NCBI GenBank assembly: GCA_035358815.1
Contig: DAOPQC010000002.1
Span: 592,620-656,619, forward strand
Reading direction: 5' to 3'
DNA length: 64,000 bases
Source: Thermoanaerobaculales bacterium
GTDB lineage: Bacteria; Acidobacteriota; Thermoanaerobaculia; Thermoanaerobaculales; Sulfomarinibacteraceae
Shown here: piece by piece, positions 1 through 8,244 of the stretch
How the letters are laid out: every line of letters begins with the position of its first letter
How positions within the stretch are numbered: position 1 is the first letter of the stretch
The notes under the pieces: generated by a model
Database searches by the model: none
What the model was told of the DNA's origin: nothing
The model's input: only the letters and a program-made list of their open reading frames with translations
Program-made: the position numbers and the translations under genes

Positions 1-32
1 CTGGCTGGCCTCCGCCCCACACGATCCTACGG

Positions 33-51
33 GGATGCGCCAGGCGCATCC
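33..51. terminator. Hairpin with 9-bp perfect arms
   Basis: Perfect inverted repeat GGATGCGCC / GGCGCATCC with a single-base centre, followed by no clear T tract. It lies before the first gene and could end transcription of a gene to the left of the window. The rest of bases 1-155 shows nothing I can name. Confidence 0.4.
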
Positions 52-185
52 TGAATTCAGTCCATGAAATGCTCGTCGGATTGAGCGCTTGGGTGAGCTG
101 ATTCTGCAGTTGCTCCCGAACAAACGCAGCCGCGCTATCGGTCCGTTGCGCGAGGATGCTGCGCGACCCGACATATGATGGCGGC

Positions 186-929
186 ATGGTGGCGGCTGTC
201 GCTCCGCGCTTCTCGCTGATCGTGCCGGCCCACAACGAGGAGGCCTTCCTCCCCCGCCTCCTCGACTCGGTTGACGTCGCCCGCGCGCGCTGCCGCCACG
301 GCGCCGGCGCGGTCGAGGTCGTCGTCGCCGACGACGGCTCCACCGACGCCACGGCGGCGATCGCTGCCGCACGCGGCTGCCGCGTCGTGCAGCTCGCCGC
401 GCGCCGCATCGCCGTCGCCCGCAACGCCGGTGCCGCCGCCGCAGTGGGCGACGTCTTCTGCTTCGTCGACGCCGACGCGCGGATCCACCCGGAGACCTTC
501 AGCGCGGTCGACGACATGCTCGGCAGGGGACGGATCGTCGCCGGCGCGACCGGCGTCACCCTCGAGCGCTGGTCGGTCGGCCTCGCCCTCACCTATGCCC
601 TGATGGTGCCGTGGGTCTGGCTGCTGCGCATGGACACCGGGGTCGTGTTCTGCCGGGCCGCCGATTTCCGAGCGATCGGCGGTTTCGATGAGCGGCGGTC
701 GTTCGGCGAGGACGTCCAGTTCCTTGTCGACCTGAAGCGCCTCGGCCGACAGCGCGGCCAGCGGCTCGGCCGGGCCCGCCGCGCCAAGGCCATCGCCTCG
801 ACCCGCAAGTTCGACCGCCACGGCGACTGGCACTACTTCCCGCTCTTCCTCAGGCTGATCGGCCCGATGCTGAGCTCTCCCGCCACCCGCAACGCCCTGG
901 TCGAGGACTACTGGTACCGCGACCGCTGA
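186..929 (+). CDS. Family 2 glycosyltransferase
   Basis: GT-A fold glycosyltransferase of about 247 residues that would transfer a sugar from a nucleotide- or lipid-linked donor. The N-terminus reads FSLIVPAHNEE, the GT2 opening. It is followed by DDGSTDAT, a DxD-type DADARI metal and nucleotide site, and GGFDERRSFGEDVQF, the acceptor-side motif. One hydrophobic stretch (LALTYALMVPWVWLL) sits in the middle. An in-frame ATG at 156 would add ten residues; I prefer 186 because family homology begins just after it. It is the only plus-strand gene in the first 40 kb, so it is probably not part of the neighbouring minus-strand series. Substrate unknown. Confidence 0.85.
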   Translation: MVAAVAPRFSLIVPAHNEEAFLPRLLDSVDVARARCRHGAGAVEVVVADDGSTDATAAIAAARGCRVVQLAARRIAVARNAGAAAAVGDVFCFVDADARIHPETFSAVDDMLGRGRIVAGATGVTLERWSVGLALTYALMVPWVWLLRMDTGVVFCRAADFRAIGGFDERRSFGEDVQFLVDLKRLGRQRGQRLGRARRAKAIASTRKFDRHGDWHYFPLFLRLIGPMLSSPATRNALVEDYWYRDR

Positions 930-1118
930 CGTTCAGCCGCGCGCGCGACGGCTGATCACCCACCGCTTCCCGCCTGCCTCGCAGTCCGTCCGTTCCCGGT
1001 CCCGTCCCCGTTCCCGTTCCCGGATTTGGAGCAGTCGGCCCGCGCACTCGACCGTCGCTGACAAAGGGGAACCGGGACGAGCACGGATTGGCTGGAAACC
1101 GGCGATGACAGCAGCGGC
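930..1118. repeat. Intergenic region with degenerate CGTTCC hexamer repeats
   Basis: Between convergent genes. Bases about 988-1022 are a run of degenerate CCGTTCC / CCCGTC hexamers. A purine-rich counterpart (GGGGAACCGGGACGAG) follows at about 1067-1082, so the stretch can fold back on itself. The same low-complexity signature recurs in five other gaps of the window. No gene seen. Confidence 0.6.
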
Positions 1119-1469
1119 TCAGCCCCCGCCACCTCGTCCGAGCAGGGAGTCGATGATCTGAAGCAGTCGGCGCTCGTTGGCGGCGGCCGCGAACTGGAAC
1201 GCGACCACCACGACCAGCAAGACGAAGCAGCCCAAAATGGCGAGGGGCAGCATCAGGCCCATCACCTGGAGCGTGGTCGGCGGGATCGAGTCGGTGCGGA
1301 TCCGCCCCGCGACCTCCCACGGGGCGACCAGCAACGGGCTGGTCAGGAACAGGAAGCCGACCACCCCGACGATGGCGGCGAGCAGCGCCCAGCCCACGTA
1401 CCGCCAGCGCCGGGCGAGCCCGCGTCGCTGGTCGACGAAGACCGCGTCATCCTCGGTCAGTGCGCTCAT
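1119..1469 (-). CDS. Small two-helix membrane protein
   Basis: Not recognised. It is 116 residues with two clear hydrophobic segments (residues about 24-50 and 70-93) and an arginine-rich stretch before the first. Between them lies a periplasmic or cytoplasmic loop with WEVAGRIRTDS. The C-terminus ends in a glycine run. The ATG start has a good ribosome binding site (GGGAGGG, six bases upstream). It is the last gene of the minus-strand series at the left end of the window. Function unknown. Confidence 0.7.
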   Translation of the reverse strand: MSALTEDDAVFVDQRRGLARRWRYVGWALLAAIVGVVGFLFLTSPLLVAPWEVAGRIRTDSIPPTTLQVMGLMLPLAILGCFVLLVVVVAFQFAAAANERRLLQIIDSLLGRGGGG

Positions 1470-1554
1470 GAGACCCTCCCACCCACTCCCGCGTCGTCGC
1501 CGCCCGGGCCGAGCCGACGCCGCGCTCGCGTCCGACCGGCAGCGCCGGTCCGCA

Positions 1555-1872
1555 TCAGCCCTTGCGGGCGAGGCACAGTCCGACCAGCAGGCCGACCGCC
1601 CCGTCGTGGCCCAGCCGTTCGCGGAGGTCCTGGACGAAGGTGGGCGGCGCGCCGATCGCGGCGGCCACCCCGCCGCTGGCCCGGCCGTCGATGAACTCCT
1701 GCACCAGCTCGGAGCCGGTCCGCAGCCGCGCGGCGAGCGCGTCCGTCGCGCGGCCGTCGAGAAGCTCGTCCAGCGCGTGCAGCGGCACGCCCATGGCTGC
1801 GGCGATCGTCGTGAGCGACATGTCGATCACCCCCTGCCGTACCACGGCCTCCCGGTGGGGAGGCTCGATCAT
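1555..1872 (-). CDS. Hypothetical protein, small helical
   Basis: Not recognised. About 105 residues, alanine- and leucine-rich, predicted to be helical, with no membrane segment or signal peptide. The frame is open further upstream, but a start there would overlap the next gene and give a low-quality sequence. I chose the ATG at 1872 (MIEPPHREAVV), which has GGAGG about a dozen bases upstream. The segment TIAAAMGVPLHALDELL looks like a helix-turn-helix-type stretch, but that is only an impression. The gene is followed by the 116-residue membrane protein. Confidence 0.5.
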   Translation of the reverse strand: MIEPPHREAVVRQGVIDMSLTTIAAAMGVPLHALDELLDGRATDALAARLRTGSELVQEFIDGRASGGVAAAIGAPPTFVQDLRERLGHDGAVGLLVGLCLARKG

Positions 1873-1909
1873 CGCGCTGGAGACGCCGCCCCTCCTGCGA
1901 GGCGTCAGC

Positions 1910-2545
1910 TCAGATCCAGCCCAGCATCCCGCCGAACAGGATCGCGGCGGCCACGTCCACCCCAAAGATCACAGCCACCGTCATCAGCTTCGCACGGACG
2001 GTCTTCATGTCGTGCACCCCGTACGAGACCAGGAAGAAGGTCAGGTAGCCGAACAGGAAGATCGGGATCGGCGAGCGCGCGCTCCACCATGAGTAGTCCC
2101 AGGTCAGCGCGCCGACCGCGTTGAGCAGGATCTCGACGATCACGCAGAACGCTGCGTTCACCACTGCCAGGAACAGGCGATTCGGGATGCCCAGGATCCG
2201 CAGGCCCTTGTCCTGCGGCAGCATCTTGCCGAACGCGATCCCGGCGATCGCGAACATGAAGGTGATCTCGATGTTGAGCCCGATCAGGATCAGGTAGGCG
2301 GTCTTCCCGGGCGCCCCCCACACCGGCGCGTGGTTCGTGAAGTGGAAGACCAGGGAGTTCCAGATCTCGTTGAACCAGTCCATCCCCCAGAACGCGAGCC
2401 CGGCGAACACCAGGCTCCAGTTCCGGCGCTCGATCTCCACCGAGTAGACATACACCACGAGCGCGAACAGCGGGATGACGTACCACTGGAAGAGGCTCCC
2501 GTCGCGCAGGATGCTGGCGGCCTCGAGAGCGGCTGGCGTTGGCAC
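1910..2545 (-). CDS. Multi-pass membrane protein of unknown function
   Basis: 211 residues with about six hydrophobic helices and many aromatic residues (FAGLAFWGMDWFNEIWNSL). No catalytic motif that I recognise. The start is a GTG with a very good ribosome binding site (AGGAGG six bases upstream). It lies just upstream of the small helical protein on the same strand and may be co-transcribed with it. It may belong to an uncharacterised integral membrane family; I cannot assign a name. Confidence 0.7.
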   Translation of the reverse strand: MPTPAALEAASILRDGSLFQWYVIPLFALVVYVYSVEIERRNWSLVFAGLAFWGMDWFNEIWNSLVFHFTNHAPVWGAPGKTAYLILIGLNIEITFMFAIAGIAFGKMLPQDKGLRILGIPNRLFLAVVNAAFCVIVEILLNAVGALTWDYSWWSARSPIPIFLFGYLTFFLVSYGVHDMKTVRAKLMTVAVIFGVDVAAAILFGGMLGWI

Positions 2546-2622
2546 CTGTCACCTCCTTCAGCTGCTGCGGTATGGCGCGCCCAGTCTACTCCTGATCCGT
2601 GTCGACGGTTCGGCGGTGCGTC

Positions 2623-2949
2623 TCACCGCGGAAGGTAGTCCTCACGCACCGGAGAGAAAACCTCGACGACGACGCTCTCCTCGAGGGCGCTGGCGCCGTG
2701 CGGGATGTTGGCGGGCAGGCTCCACGACGAGCCCGGCTCGGCGATGAGGCAGTCGCCGGCGACTGAGAACTCGAGCCTTCCGGAGACCAGGTAACCGGTC
2801 TGCTCCTGGGGATGGCGGTGCTCGGGAATCATCGCGCCGCGCGCCAAGCGCACCTCGGCGAGCAGCGTCCGCTCACCGTGCGCGAGCGTCCGCAGCGTCA
2901 CGCCGGGCAGCAGCTCGCGCGCCGGGGTGCCGGCGTACCGGTTGAACAT
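2623..2949 (-). CDS. Cupin domain protein
   Basis: Single-domain cupin of 108 residues, a small beta-barrel that normally holds one metal ion. The first cupin motif is visible as HRHPQEQTGYLVSGRLEF (His, His, Gln/Glu ligands) and the second as PANIPHGASALE. The ATG start shares its A with the TGA stop of the upstream thioesterase gene (TGATG) and has GGAGG four bases upstream, so the two are translationally coupled. Likely a small enzyme or binding protein; substrate unknown. Confidence 0.8.
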   Translation of the reverse strand: MFNRYAGTPARELLPGVTLRTLAHGERTLLAEVRLARGAMIPEHRHPQEQTGYLVSGRLEFSVAGDCLIAEPGSSWSLPANIPHGASALEESVVVEVFSPVREDYLPR

Positions 2950-3392
2950 CAGTCCTCCCTCGGGGAGCGGGCGAGCACCGCGAGCGTCACCGTCGCCTTC
3001 GCCACCAGCTTCGACTCCCCGTGGCCGTCGGCCCACACCTCGGACTCGACGACGTCGATGCGCGGCCCGGGCTTCAGCACCGTGGCCCGGCAGCGCAGCC
3101 GGTCGCCGTGCGCGGGCCGCAGCAGGTTGATCTTGAACTCCACCGACAGCACGTACTCGTTCGGCCCGACGAGCGTCGCGGCGGCGGCGCCCGCGGTGTG
3201 GTCAGCCAGGGTCGCCTGCACGCCGGCGTGCGCGAAGCCGTCCTGCTGGAGGTGGCGCCGCTCCAGGCGCAAGGAGGTCTCGCATACCCCGGGAGCGATC
3301 CGGTCCAGGACCACGCCGAGGTCGGCGATGAAGGGCGCCTGCTCGAAGATCCTGCGGATCTCGTCGGAGACCGGCTCACGTCGCTCGCTCAT
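2949..3392 (-). CDS. PaaI-family hotdog thioesterase
   Basis: 147-residue hotdog-fold protein that would hydrolyse acyl- or aryl-CoA thioesters. The diagnostic central stretch reads DGFAHAGVQATLADHTAG, the helix that carries the catalytic Asp in PaaI and YdiI relatives (the usual HGG is HAG here). The ATG at 3392 (MSERREP) has GGGAGGG upstream. The gene overlaps the upstream VOC gene by 17 bases and shares a base with the downstream cupin, so VOC, thioesterase and cupin form a tight three-gene operon. Confidence 0.85.
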   Translation of the reverse strand: MSERREPVSDEIRRIFEQAPFIADLGVVLDRIAPGVCETSLRLERRHLQQDGFAHAGVQATLADHTAGAAAATLVGPNEYVLSVEFKINLLRPAHGDRLRCRATVLKPGPRIDVVESEVWADGHGESKLVAKATVTLAVLARSPRED

Positions 3393-3750
3393 CTGCCCTC
3401 CCGTCGGCGGTGGCACCGCCGCCCGCATCCGCCGTGCGCTCGATGTGGAGCAGCTCCACCGGGGCCCCGTTGTGGACGATGAAGGCCACCGTCACGCCCG
3501 GCGACGGGGAGTTCGGGGCGATCAGGAGCTCCTCGCCCTCGAGCTCGGCGGCCAGATCGTCGACCTCGAAGGCGACGTGGGGCACGGTCTTCACCAGCTC
3601 GGGCAGCGGCGAGCCCGCCTCGAAGCGCATCCACTCGATGCCGTACGGGCTCGTCTCGTAGCCCGACGTGAAGACCTTGAACCGCTCGAGGTAGACCTCG
3701 TCCGGCCGCGGGACCGCGGTCGGGATCCCGAGGTGGTGGTACCGCCTCAT
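3376..3750 (-). CDS. VOC (glyoxalase/bleomycin-resistance) superfamily protein
   Basis: 124-residue protein beginning MRRYHHLGIPT, with the VOC beta-alpha-beta-beta-beta repeats. HHLGIPT carries the first metal-ligand His, PHVAFEVDDL the second, and VAFIVHNGAPVELLHIE ends in the ligand Glu. Such proteins catalyse metal-dependent isomerisations or ring openings, or bind small molecules. The ATG at 3750 is preferred over upstream in-frame starts because the VOC fold starts immediately after it. First gene of the VOC-thioesterase-cupin operon. Confidence 0.8.
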   Translation of the reverse strand: MRRYHHLGIPTAVPRPDEVYLERFKVFTSGYETSPYGIEWMRFEAGSPLPELVKTVPHVAFEVDDLAAELEGEELLIAPNSPSPGVTVAFIVHNGAPVELLHIERTADAGGGATADGRADERAT

Positions 3751-3778
3751 GCCGCCGCCCTTGCCGGAGGTCCGCCTG

Positions 3779-4381
3779 TCATCGCGGCCGGCGCCCTGTC
3801 CACACATGCCGCATCACGACCCGGCGCGCGGACGGCCGGGCCACCTCGACGAAGCCCTCGGCCGCGAACGCCGCCGGCAGGCCCATGAAGCTCGAGACCG
3901 GCGGCAGCTCGCGGTCCCGGGGCAGCGTCGGGTAGGCCTCGACGACTCGCCCGCCGTGACGCGCCGCGTGCTCGACGGCGGCCCGGATCATCGGCCGCAG
4001 CAGCCCCCGGCGCCGCGCCTCGCGCGCAAAGTAGAAGCAGACGATCGACCACACCGGCGCGGCATCGATCCGAGCCATGACCCGCGACCGCTCCAACGCC
4101 TGAAACTGCTCGCGCGGCGCGACCGAGCACCAGGCGGCCGGCGCGCCCTCGAGGTAGCCGACGATCCCCGGCACGACCCCGGCCTCGACCAGACCCTTCA
4201 TGGCGCGACGGTTGCCCTCGCCGTGCTGGGACTCGAACTCCTTTCGGGTGAGCCGCCACCACATGCACCAGCAGCCGCCGTAGGCCCCGTGAGGCCCGAA
4301 CAGCCGCTCGAAGTCCGGCCAGGTGGCGACGGTCAGCGGCCGGCTCTCGAGCGCGATCGCGGGAGCATTCGCGCCGCTCAT
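3779..4381 (-). CDS. GNAT family N-acetyltransferase
   Basis: 200-residue acetyl-CoA-dependent N-acyltransferase. It carries GGCWCMWWRLTRKEF near residues 35-50, a signature of one uncharacterised GNAT subfamily. The acetyl-CoA loop is REARRRGLLRPMI, and a C-terminal beta-strand ends in VEVARPSARRVVMRHVW. It ends 28 bases before the VOC start and may be transcribed together with that operon. Acceptor substrate unknown. Confidence 0.8.
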   Translation of the reverse strand: MSGANAPAIALESRPLTVATWPDFERLFGPHGAYGGCWCMWWRLTRKEFESQHGEGNRRAMKGLVEAGVVPGIVGYLEGAPAAWCSVAPREQFQALERSRVMARIDAAPVWSIVCFYFAREARRRGLLRPMIRAAVEHAARHGGRVVEAYPTLPRDRELPPVSSFMGLPAAFAAEGFVEVARPSARRVVMRHVWTGRRPR

Positions 4382-4493
4382 CGACCGGTCCCGCGCGGCT
4401 CGACGAGGACGACTGGGCTTCGCATCCGACCCGGCCGAGGGGGACGCCGGCGAGGCGACGAATCGCAGTGCAGCGGCGCTCGGCGAACCCGCG

Positions 4494-4775
4494 TCATGCC
4501 CCCTCCCCCGTGCCGGTCACCGCAGGCGCGCCGCTCGGCTCCGGCGGCTCTCCTGACTCGTCCTCGTCACGGCCGTTCTCCTGCCTCGCCTCGAGAACCA
4601 ACCGCCTGCCCGGCTCGACCAGCGACTGGACCTCGAGGAAGGCGTTGCCCACGGCCGTCCGCGAAGGCCTGTGGCGCTGGTAGTAGACCCAGCCGCGGTC
4701 CTCGGCCCACAGCGCGAGCCGGTGCAGCAGGTAGAGCGCGCCGCAAACCAGGGCCAGGATGAGAGCGACCTTCAT
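4494..4775 (-). CDS. Small single-helix membrane protein
   Basis: 93 residues. An N-terminal hydrophobic helix (residues about 2-22) is followed by a basic and aromatic stretch and an acidic, proline-rich tail. It probably sits in the membrane with the tail in the cytoplasm. Not recognised. The start has no strong ribosome binding site, so the exact 5' end is uncertain. Confidence 0.55.
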   Translation of the reverse strand: MKVALILALVCGALYLLHRLALWAEDRGWVYYQRHRPSRTAVGNAFLEVQSLVEPGRRLVLEARQENGRDEDESGEPPEPSGAPAVTGTGEGA

Positions 4776-4812
4776 CGTCGAGATCTACGCAGCCGAGGCC
4801 CGCGTGTTCCGC

Positions 4813-5304
4813 TCACTGGTACTGCCGCTCCACCGACAGCTCGTGCTGATGGGTCGCCGAGAAACGGAGGGGGCCGTCCCGGTACCACAGCAGGTAGCCG
4901 TCGGCGGTACGCTGGTACTGCAGCGGGCTGCCCCGCAGCAGCCGCTTGCCGGGCCAGACGAAGCCCGCGAGCTCCTCGTGCGAATCCGGGAAGCTCCCGG
5001 TCCGCCGGTCGTGCTCGGCGAGGGCCGCCCGCACCTCCTCGGCCCGCCGTGCGCAGTCGTCGATCGCGTCCTCGAGCTCGCGCCCCCCGAGGTACCAGCC
5101 GACGGCGAACAGCAGCCCCGCCGCGACGGCAGCGCCGATGCGGCCCGAGCGGCTCTTCGGGGGGCCGAGCAGGTCCGCGGCGAGCACGCACGCCGACAGC
5201 ACGATTACGGCCGGCACCGACACCGAGGGGTCGACGTCGCCGCGGAAGTAGAAGCCGCCGACCAGCGAGGCTGCCAGCACCAGCGCAAGCAGCAGGTTTC
5301 TCAT
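4813..5304 (-). CDS. Hypothetical membrane protein
   Basis: 163 residues with three hydrophobic helices in the first 80 (MRNLLLALVLAASLVGGFYF first). The soluble C-terminal half resembles a pilin-like or lysozyme-inhibitor-like beta module (GSFPDSHEELAGF, SPLQYQRTADGYLLWY). This half recalls type II secretion pseudopilin C-termini, where SPLQY- and Y-rich strands occur, but there is no prepilin cleavage site. A TACAAT hexamer lies 12 bases upstream of the ATG and no ribosome binding site is visible, so it may be read from a leaderless transcript. Confidence 0.6.
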   Translation of the reverse strand: MRNLLLALVLAASLVGGFYFRGDVDPSVSVPAVIVLSACVLAADLLGPPKSRSGRIGAAVAAGLLFAVGWYLGGRELEDAIDDCARRAEEVRAALAEHDRRTGSFPDSHEELAGFVWPGKRLLRGSPLQYQRTADGYLLWYRDGPLRFSATHQHELSVERQYQ

Positions 5305-5343
5305 GGACCACGATTGTACGCCGGACTCGCCTGGCGTAGCCGG

Positions 5344-5832
5344 TCAGCCGTCGCCGTCAGAGTCGAACCGGCGGTCGGAGACGGCCTTGCGCCGGCGCGC
5401 CTCTTCCAGCCAGCCGAGGCGGACCTCCTCGTCATCGACCAGCTCCGGCACATAGGGCTTGATGTCGAGCACCGGAGTGCCGTCGATCAGGTCCACCCCT
5501 TCGAAGTCGACCCGGCTTTCCCCCACCGACACGATGCGGACCACCGACATGCCGATCGGGTTGGGCCGTCGCGGGGCGCGGGTCGCGAACACCCCTCGCG
5601 GCGTGTCGTCGAGGAAGGGCACGACCTTGAGCGCGAACCCCCTCGATCGATGAAGATGGCAGAGCAGAACCGCGTGCGAAAAGCCGTCGAGATCGTGCAG
5701 CCCCTCCGCATACTCCGCTTCCAGCTCCACAGTGCCGCGGATCCCGCGCCCCCGCGACGGCTGAATCGGCATCCCCGCCGGCTCGGAGAACGGGCTGCGC
5801 ACGGTGCCAATCGGACGGTAGACGACCTTCAT
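5344..5832 (-). CDS. trmO: TrmO-type tRNA t6A37 N6-methyltransferase
   Basis: 162 residues of the TsaA/TrmO (UPF0066) beta-barrel family, which uses S-adenosylmethionine to methylate N6-threonylcarbamoyladenosine at position 37 of tRNA. Diagnostic motifs are PIGTVRSPF at residues 5-13, the DLDGFSHAVLLCHLHRS block, and TRAPRRPNPIGMSVVRI, the cofactor-binding core. The ATG start overlaps the stop of the upstream PH-like membrane gene (ATGA). The family normally has a single domain of this size, so the gene looks complete. Confidence 0.9.
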   Translation of the reverse strand: MKVVYRPIGTVRSPFSEPAGMPIQPSRGRGIRGTVELEAEYAEGLHDLDGFSHAVLLCHLHRSRGFALKVVPFLDDTPRGVFATRAPRRPNPIGMSVVRIVSVGESRVDFEGVDLIDGTPVLDIKPYVPELVDDEEVRLGWLEEARRRKAVSDRRFDSDGDG

Positions 5833-6320
5833 CCAGGGCCTCGCTGCTGCGCGTCGCCGGGAGGGGGCGCCGACAGGGTTGTGACCGACCCCAGGGCCCG
5901 GATCACCTCGTCGGGCCGATCGGTGCCGATCCGGAAGCACCCGCCGGACGCCAGCGAGAGCTCGACCGCCTCGAGCCCGGACACGTTGTACATCCAGCCG
6001 GTGGGGGTCAGCCTGATGCCCCAGCCGTAGTACCACCGATTGCGGACCGGCCGGGCCGCGACGATCTCGTGCAGCGGGATGGTGCGCCGGATCAGGCCCG
6101 GCCCGAAGCAGCACCGCAGCCGCTCCCGGTCGATCTCGATGGTCAGCGAGTGGAAGAGGACCAGGGCGGCGACCAGGATGGCCAGCACCGCGATCGAGAC
6201 CGGATGCCAGCCGGTCGCGACGCTGAGCACGACGGTCAACACGGCGGCGCCGCCCACCGCCGCCACGGTCACCGTGCCGAGCTGGGTCCTTCGATAGACG
6301 AGATCGGCCCGACGCGCCAC
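5829..6320 (-). CDS. Membrane protein with bacterial PH-like domain
   Basis: 163 residues. Two hydrophobic helices (residues about 20-60) are followed by a beta-rich domain with RRTIPLHEIVAARPVRNRWYYGWGIRLT, typical of bacterial PH-like (bPH/YdbT-related) domains. The GTG at 6320 is chosen because AGGAG sits exactly five bases upstream, and no upstream start has a binding site. Its stop overlaps the trmO start by four bases, indicating coupled translation. Role unknown. Confidence 0.7.
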   Translation of the reverse strand: MARRADLVYRRTQLGTVTVAAVGGAAVLTVVLSVATGWHPVSIAVLAILVAALVLFHSLTIEIDRERLRCCFGPGLIRRTIPLHEIVAARPVRNRWYYGWGIRLTPTGWMYNVSGLEAVELSLASGGCFRIGTDRPDEVIRALGSVTTLSAPPPGDAQQRGPG

Positions 6321-6436
6321 GTCAACTCCTCCACACTGAGCGCGCACGCCACCATCTGCGTACCCGCCCCGGTCGCGATCGTTCACCTCCGCCCATTCTT
6401 CACACCCTCCAAACAGATGCGCCGTGCACGTCCCGA

Positions 6437-6511
6437 GGAGCGTGTTGGGCAGAGGCCCACCGCAACAAGATCATCAGGACCGCGCACAAGGGCCAATGCC
6501 CGACACGCTCC
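6437..6511. terminator. 22-bp imperfect inverted repeat after a minus-strand gene
   Basis: Arms at 6437-6458 and 6490-6511 match at 19 of 22 positions around a 31-base loop. The arms carry GGAGCGTGT and GGGCA..GGCCC blocks. It starts right at the stop codon of the minus-strand gene ending at 6511, so an intrinsic-type terminator or mRNA-stabilising hairpin is likely, although there is no T run. A related GGCCAATGC block occurs after genes at about 10961 and 17674. Confidence 0.5.
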
Positions 6512-6789
6512 TACGAGACGTCATTCCAGCGCAGGCTCGCGACCGCCGGCTTGCCCTCGGAGCTCGTGGCCTGGACGGAGAGCACGTGGTGCTGGCCGGG
6601 CCCGCCGCCCCCTACCTGGTGGAAGGCCCTCTCGTACTGAACCTCGGGAGGCGCCAGCGCGTCCTTGGCCAGGGTGCGGCCGTCGAGCTCGGTGGTGACG
6701 CGGGCAATCGCCTCCTTGGCCGCCGCCGTGACCTTCACCGTGACGTCATGGCCGATCAGCGCCCGCCGGTGGCTCAACGAGAATCGCAT
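6511..6789 (-). CDS. Hypothetical small soluble protein
   Basis: 92 residues, no signal peptide or membrane segment. The N-terminal half (VTVKVTAAAKEAIARVTTELDGRTLAKDAL) looks like an amphipathic beta-alpha unit, followed by a glycine-rich turn (QVGGGGPGQHH). Not recognised. The ATG has GGGAGGG four bases upstream. An inverted repeat follows the stop codon. Confidence 0.6.
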   Translation of the reverse strand: MRFSLSHRRALIGHDVTVKVTAAAKEAIARVTTELDGRTLAKDALAPPEVQYERAFHQVGGGGPGQHHVLSVQATSSEGKPAVASLRWNDVS

Positions 6790-6831
6790 CGTCCCTCCCT
6801 TCGCGCCGCGCCGTTGGCACGCCGGGCGCGC

Positions 6832-7152
6832 TCATCCGGCGGCGCTCACTGACTGCACCCAGCCGACGAAACCCACGAGCACGGCCAGGACGCCGAGCGC
6901 GAACGCGACACACGCGAGGCTCAACGTCAGGTCGGCCAGGCGAAGATGGCGCAGCGACAGGGCGAAGCGGACCAGCCGCCACGCGATCGCGGCCGCCGAC
7001 CGGCGGCCGGCGCCGGACCGGACCAGCTCGTCCCACGCCTGGCGGTGGTGCGCCTTGAGCCGCCAGACCGTCACCGGCAGCGCCACCGCCGTCACGACGA
7101 CGAACAGCCCCAGGGTGGTCAGGAACGACCGCACGATGGCCGTGTCATCCAT
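6832..7152 (-). CDS. Small two-helix membrane protein
   Basis: 106 residues starting MDDTAIVRSF. There are hydrophobic helices near residues 10-30 and 75-100, separated by a strongly basic cytoplasmic loop (WRLKAHHRQAWDELVRSGAGRR). The frame is open further upstream, but that part is the antisense-like shadow of the VOC gene, so I start at the ATG at 7152. Not recognised; probably a structural or accessory membrane protein. Confidence 0.55.
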   Translation of the reverse strand: MDDTAIVRSFLTTLGLFVVVTAVALPVTVWRLKAHHRQAWDELVRSGAGRRSAAAIAWRLVRFALSLRHLRLADLTLSLACVAFALGVLAVLVGFVGWVQSVSAAG

Positions 7153-7204
7153 GGCCGATGCCGCCGCTTCCAGCGTCGCCGGGCCTCCGCATCGACCTGC
7201 CGCC

Positions 7205-7582
7205 TCACGCGCCCTCGGGCGACGGACGGTGACAGACCGCCTCGATGTTGTTGCCGTCCGGATCGAGCACGAACGCGCCGTAGTAGCTGGGATGGTAGTG
7301 CGTCCGCAGGCCCGGAGGGCCGTTGTCGCGTCCTCCGGCCGCCACCGCCGCTTTCCAGAAGCGGTCCACCGTTTCGCGGTCGCCGCTCGAAAAGGCGACG
7401 TGGACCGGCGGTCGCTGCGGGTCGCCCTGGTGGATCCAGAAGTCTGGTTTGCCGGCGACCCCGTAGCCCGCGCCCTGCCCGAACTCCATGACGATCTCGT
7501 AGCCGAGGGGTTCGAGGGCCGCGAGGTAGAACGCCCTGCTGCTCGCATAGTCGGAGACCGTGAGGATGACGTGGTCGATCAT
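7205..7582 (-). CDS. VOC superfamily protein
   Basis: 125 residues with a complete glyoxalase/dioxygenase-like fold: MIDHVILTVSDYASSRAFY at the start, VHVAFSSGDRETVDRFWKAA in the middle and GAFVLDPDGNNIEAVCH at the end. The HYHPSYYGAFVLDPDGNN block is shared with the VOC protein at 28641-29018, so the two are members of one subfamily. AGGAGGG lies four bases upstream of the ATG. That ATG overlaps the stop of the DJ-1/PfpI gene by four bases, so the two are coupled. Confidence 0.85.
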   Translation of the reverse strand: MIDHVILTVSDYASSRAFYLAALEPLGYEIVMEFGQGAGYGVAGKPDFWIHQGDPQRPPVHVAFSSGDRETVDRFWKAAVAAGGRDNGPPGLRTHYHPSYYGAFVLDPDGNNIEAVCHRPSPEGA

Positions 7583-8205
7583 GCTCCCTCCTGGCTGGCC
7601 GGATTGTCGTTCGCAGGGTCCCGGTCGAACCCCATCAGGTGACGGATGTGGGACGCGTTGTCGGCGCCGGTGAGCTGCTCAAGCAGCCGCAGCGCGACCT
7701 CGGCCGCAGTGGACGGCCCGGCCGAGGTCGTGATCACGCCGTCGGTGACGACCGGGCTGTCGACGACCTCGGCGCCGAAACTGGCGAGCTGGCGCCGGCG
7801 GCCGCCGCCGAGCAGCTTGTACGTCGTGCCGCGCCGTCCCCGAAGCACGCCGCTCGCGGCGACCGCCACCCCGCCGGTGCAGATCGCGGCGATCGGACGA
7901 CCGAGCACATCGAAGCGCCGGATCAGGGCCGCCACGGGCTGGCTCAACGCGCACTCGTCGAAGCCGTGCTCGACGAAGCCGCCCGGCAGTGCGAGCGCGT
8001 CGAAGTCGTCGGCGCGGACGTCGCCGAGGGCCCTGTCGGCCACGACGCGGAGGCCGAAGCAGCAGACGACCTCGCTTTGCAGGCCGACCGGGACCACCTC
8101 CACGGGCTCGCTGCCGTACGCCGACGCCCAGCCGAGCACGTCGAACAGCGCCCCGGCCTCGAGGATCTCCACTCCGTCACAGAGCAGGAGAAGGACCCGC
8201 TTCAC
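7579..8205 (-). CDS. DJ-1/PfpI family protein
   Basis: 208-residue flavodoxin-like alpha/beta protein. The nucleophile elbow reads AAICTGGVAV, with the conserved Cys. LPGGFVEHGF supplies the acid-side loop, and TSAGPSTAAEVALRLLEQL is the C-terminal helix typical of this superfamily, which includes 4-methyl-5-thiazole kinase-associated ThiJ, glyoxalase III and chaperone-like members. I chose the GTG at 8205 (VKRVLLLLCDGVE) to match the family start; an in-frame GTG at 8217 is the alternative. Coupled to the downstream VOC gene. Confidence 0.85.
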   Translation of the reverse strand: MKRVLLLLCDGVEILEAGALFDVLGWASAYGSEPVEVVPVGLQSEVVCCFGLRVVADRALGDVRADDFDALALPGGFVEHGFDECALSQPVAALIRRFDVLGRPIAAICTGGVAVAASGVLRGRRGTTYKLLGGGRRRQLASFGAEVVDSPVVTDGVITTSAGPSTAAEVALRLLEQLTGADNASHIRHLMGFDRDPANDNPASQEGA

Positions 8206-8244
8206 GGCCCCGCCCACCCGTGGCCAACCGGCTCGTCCATCGCC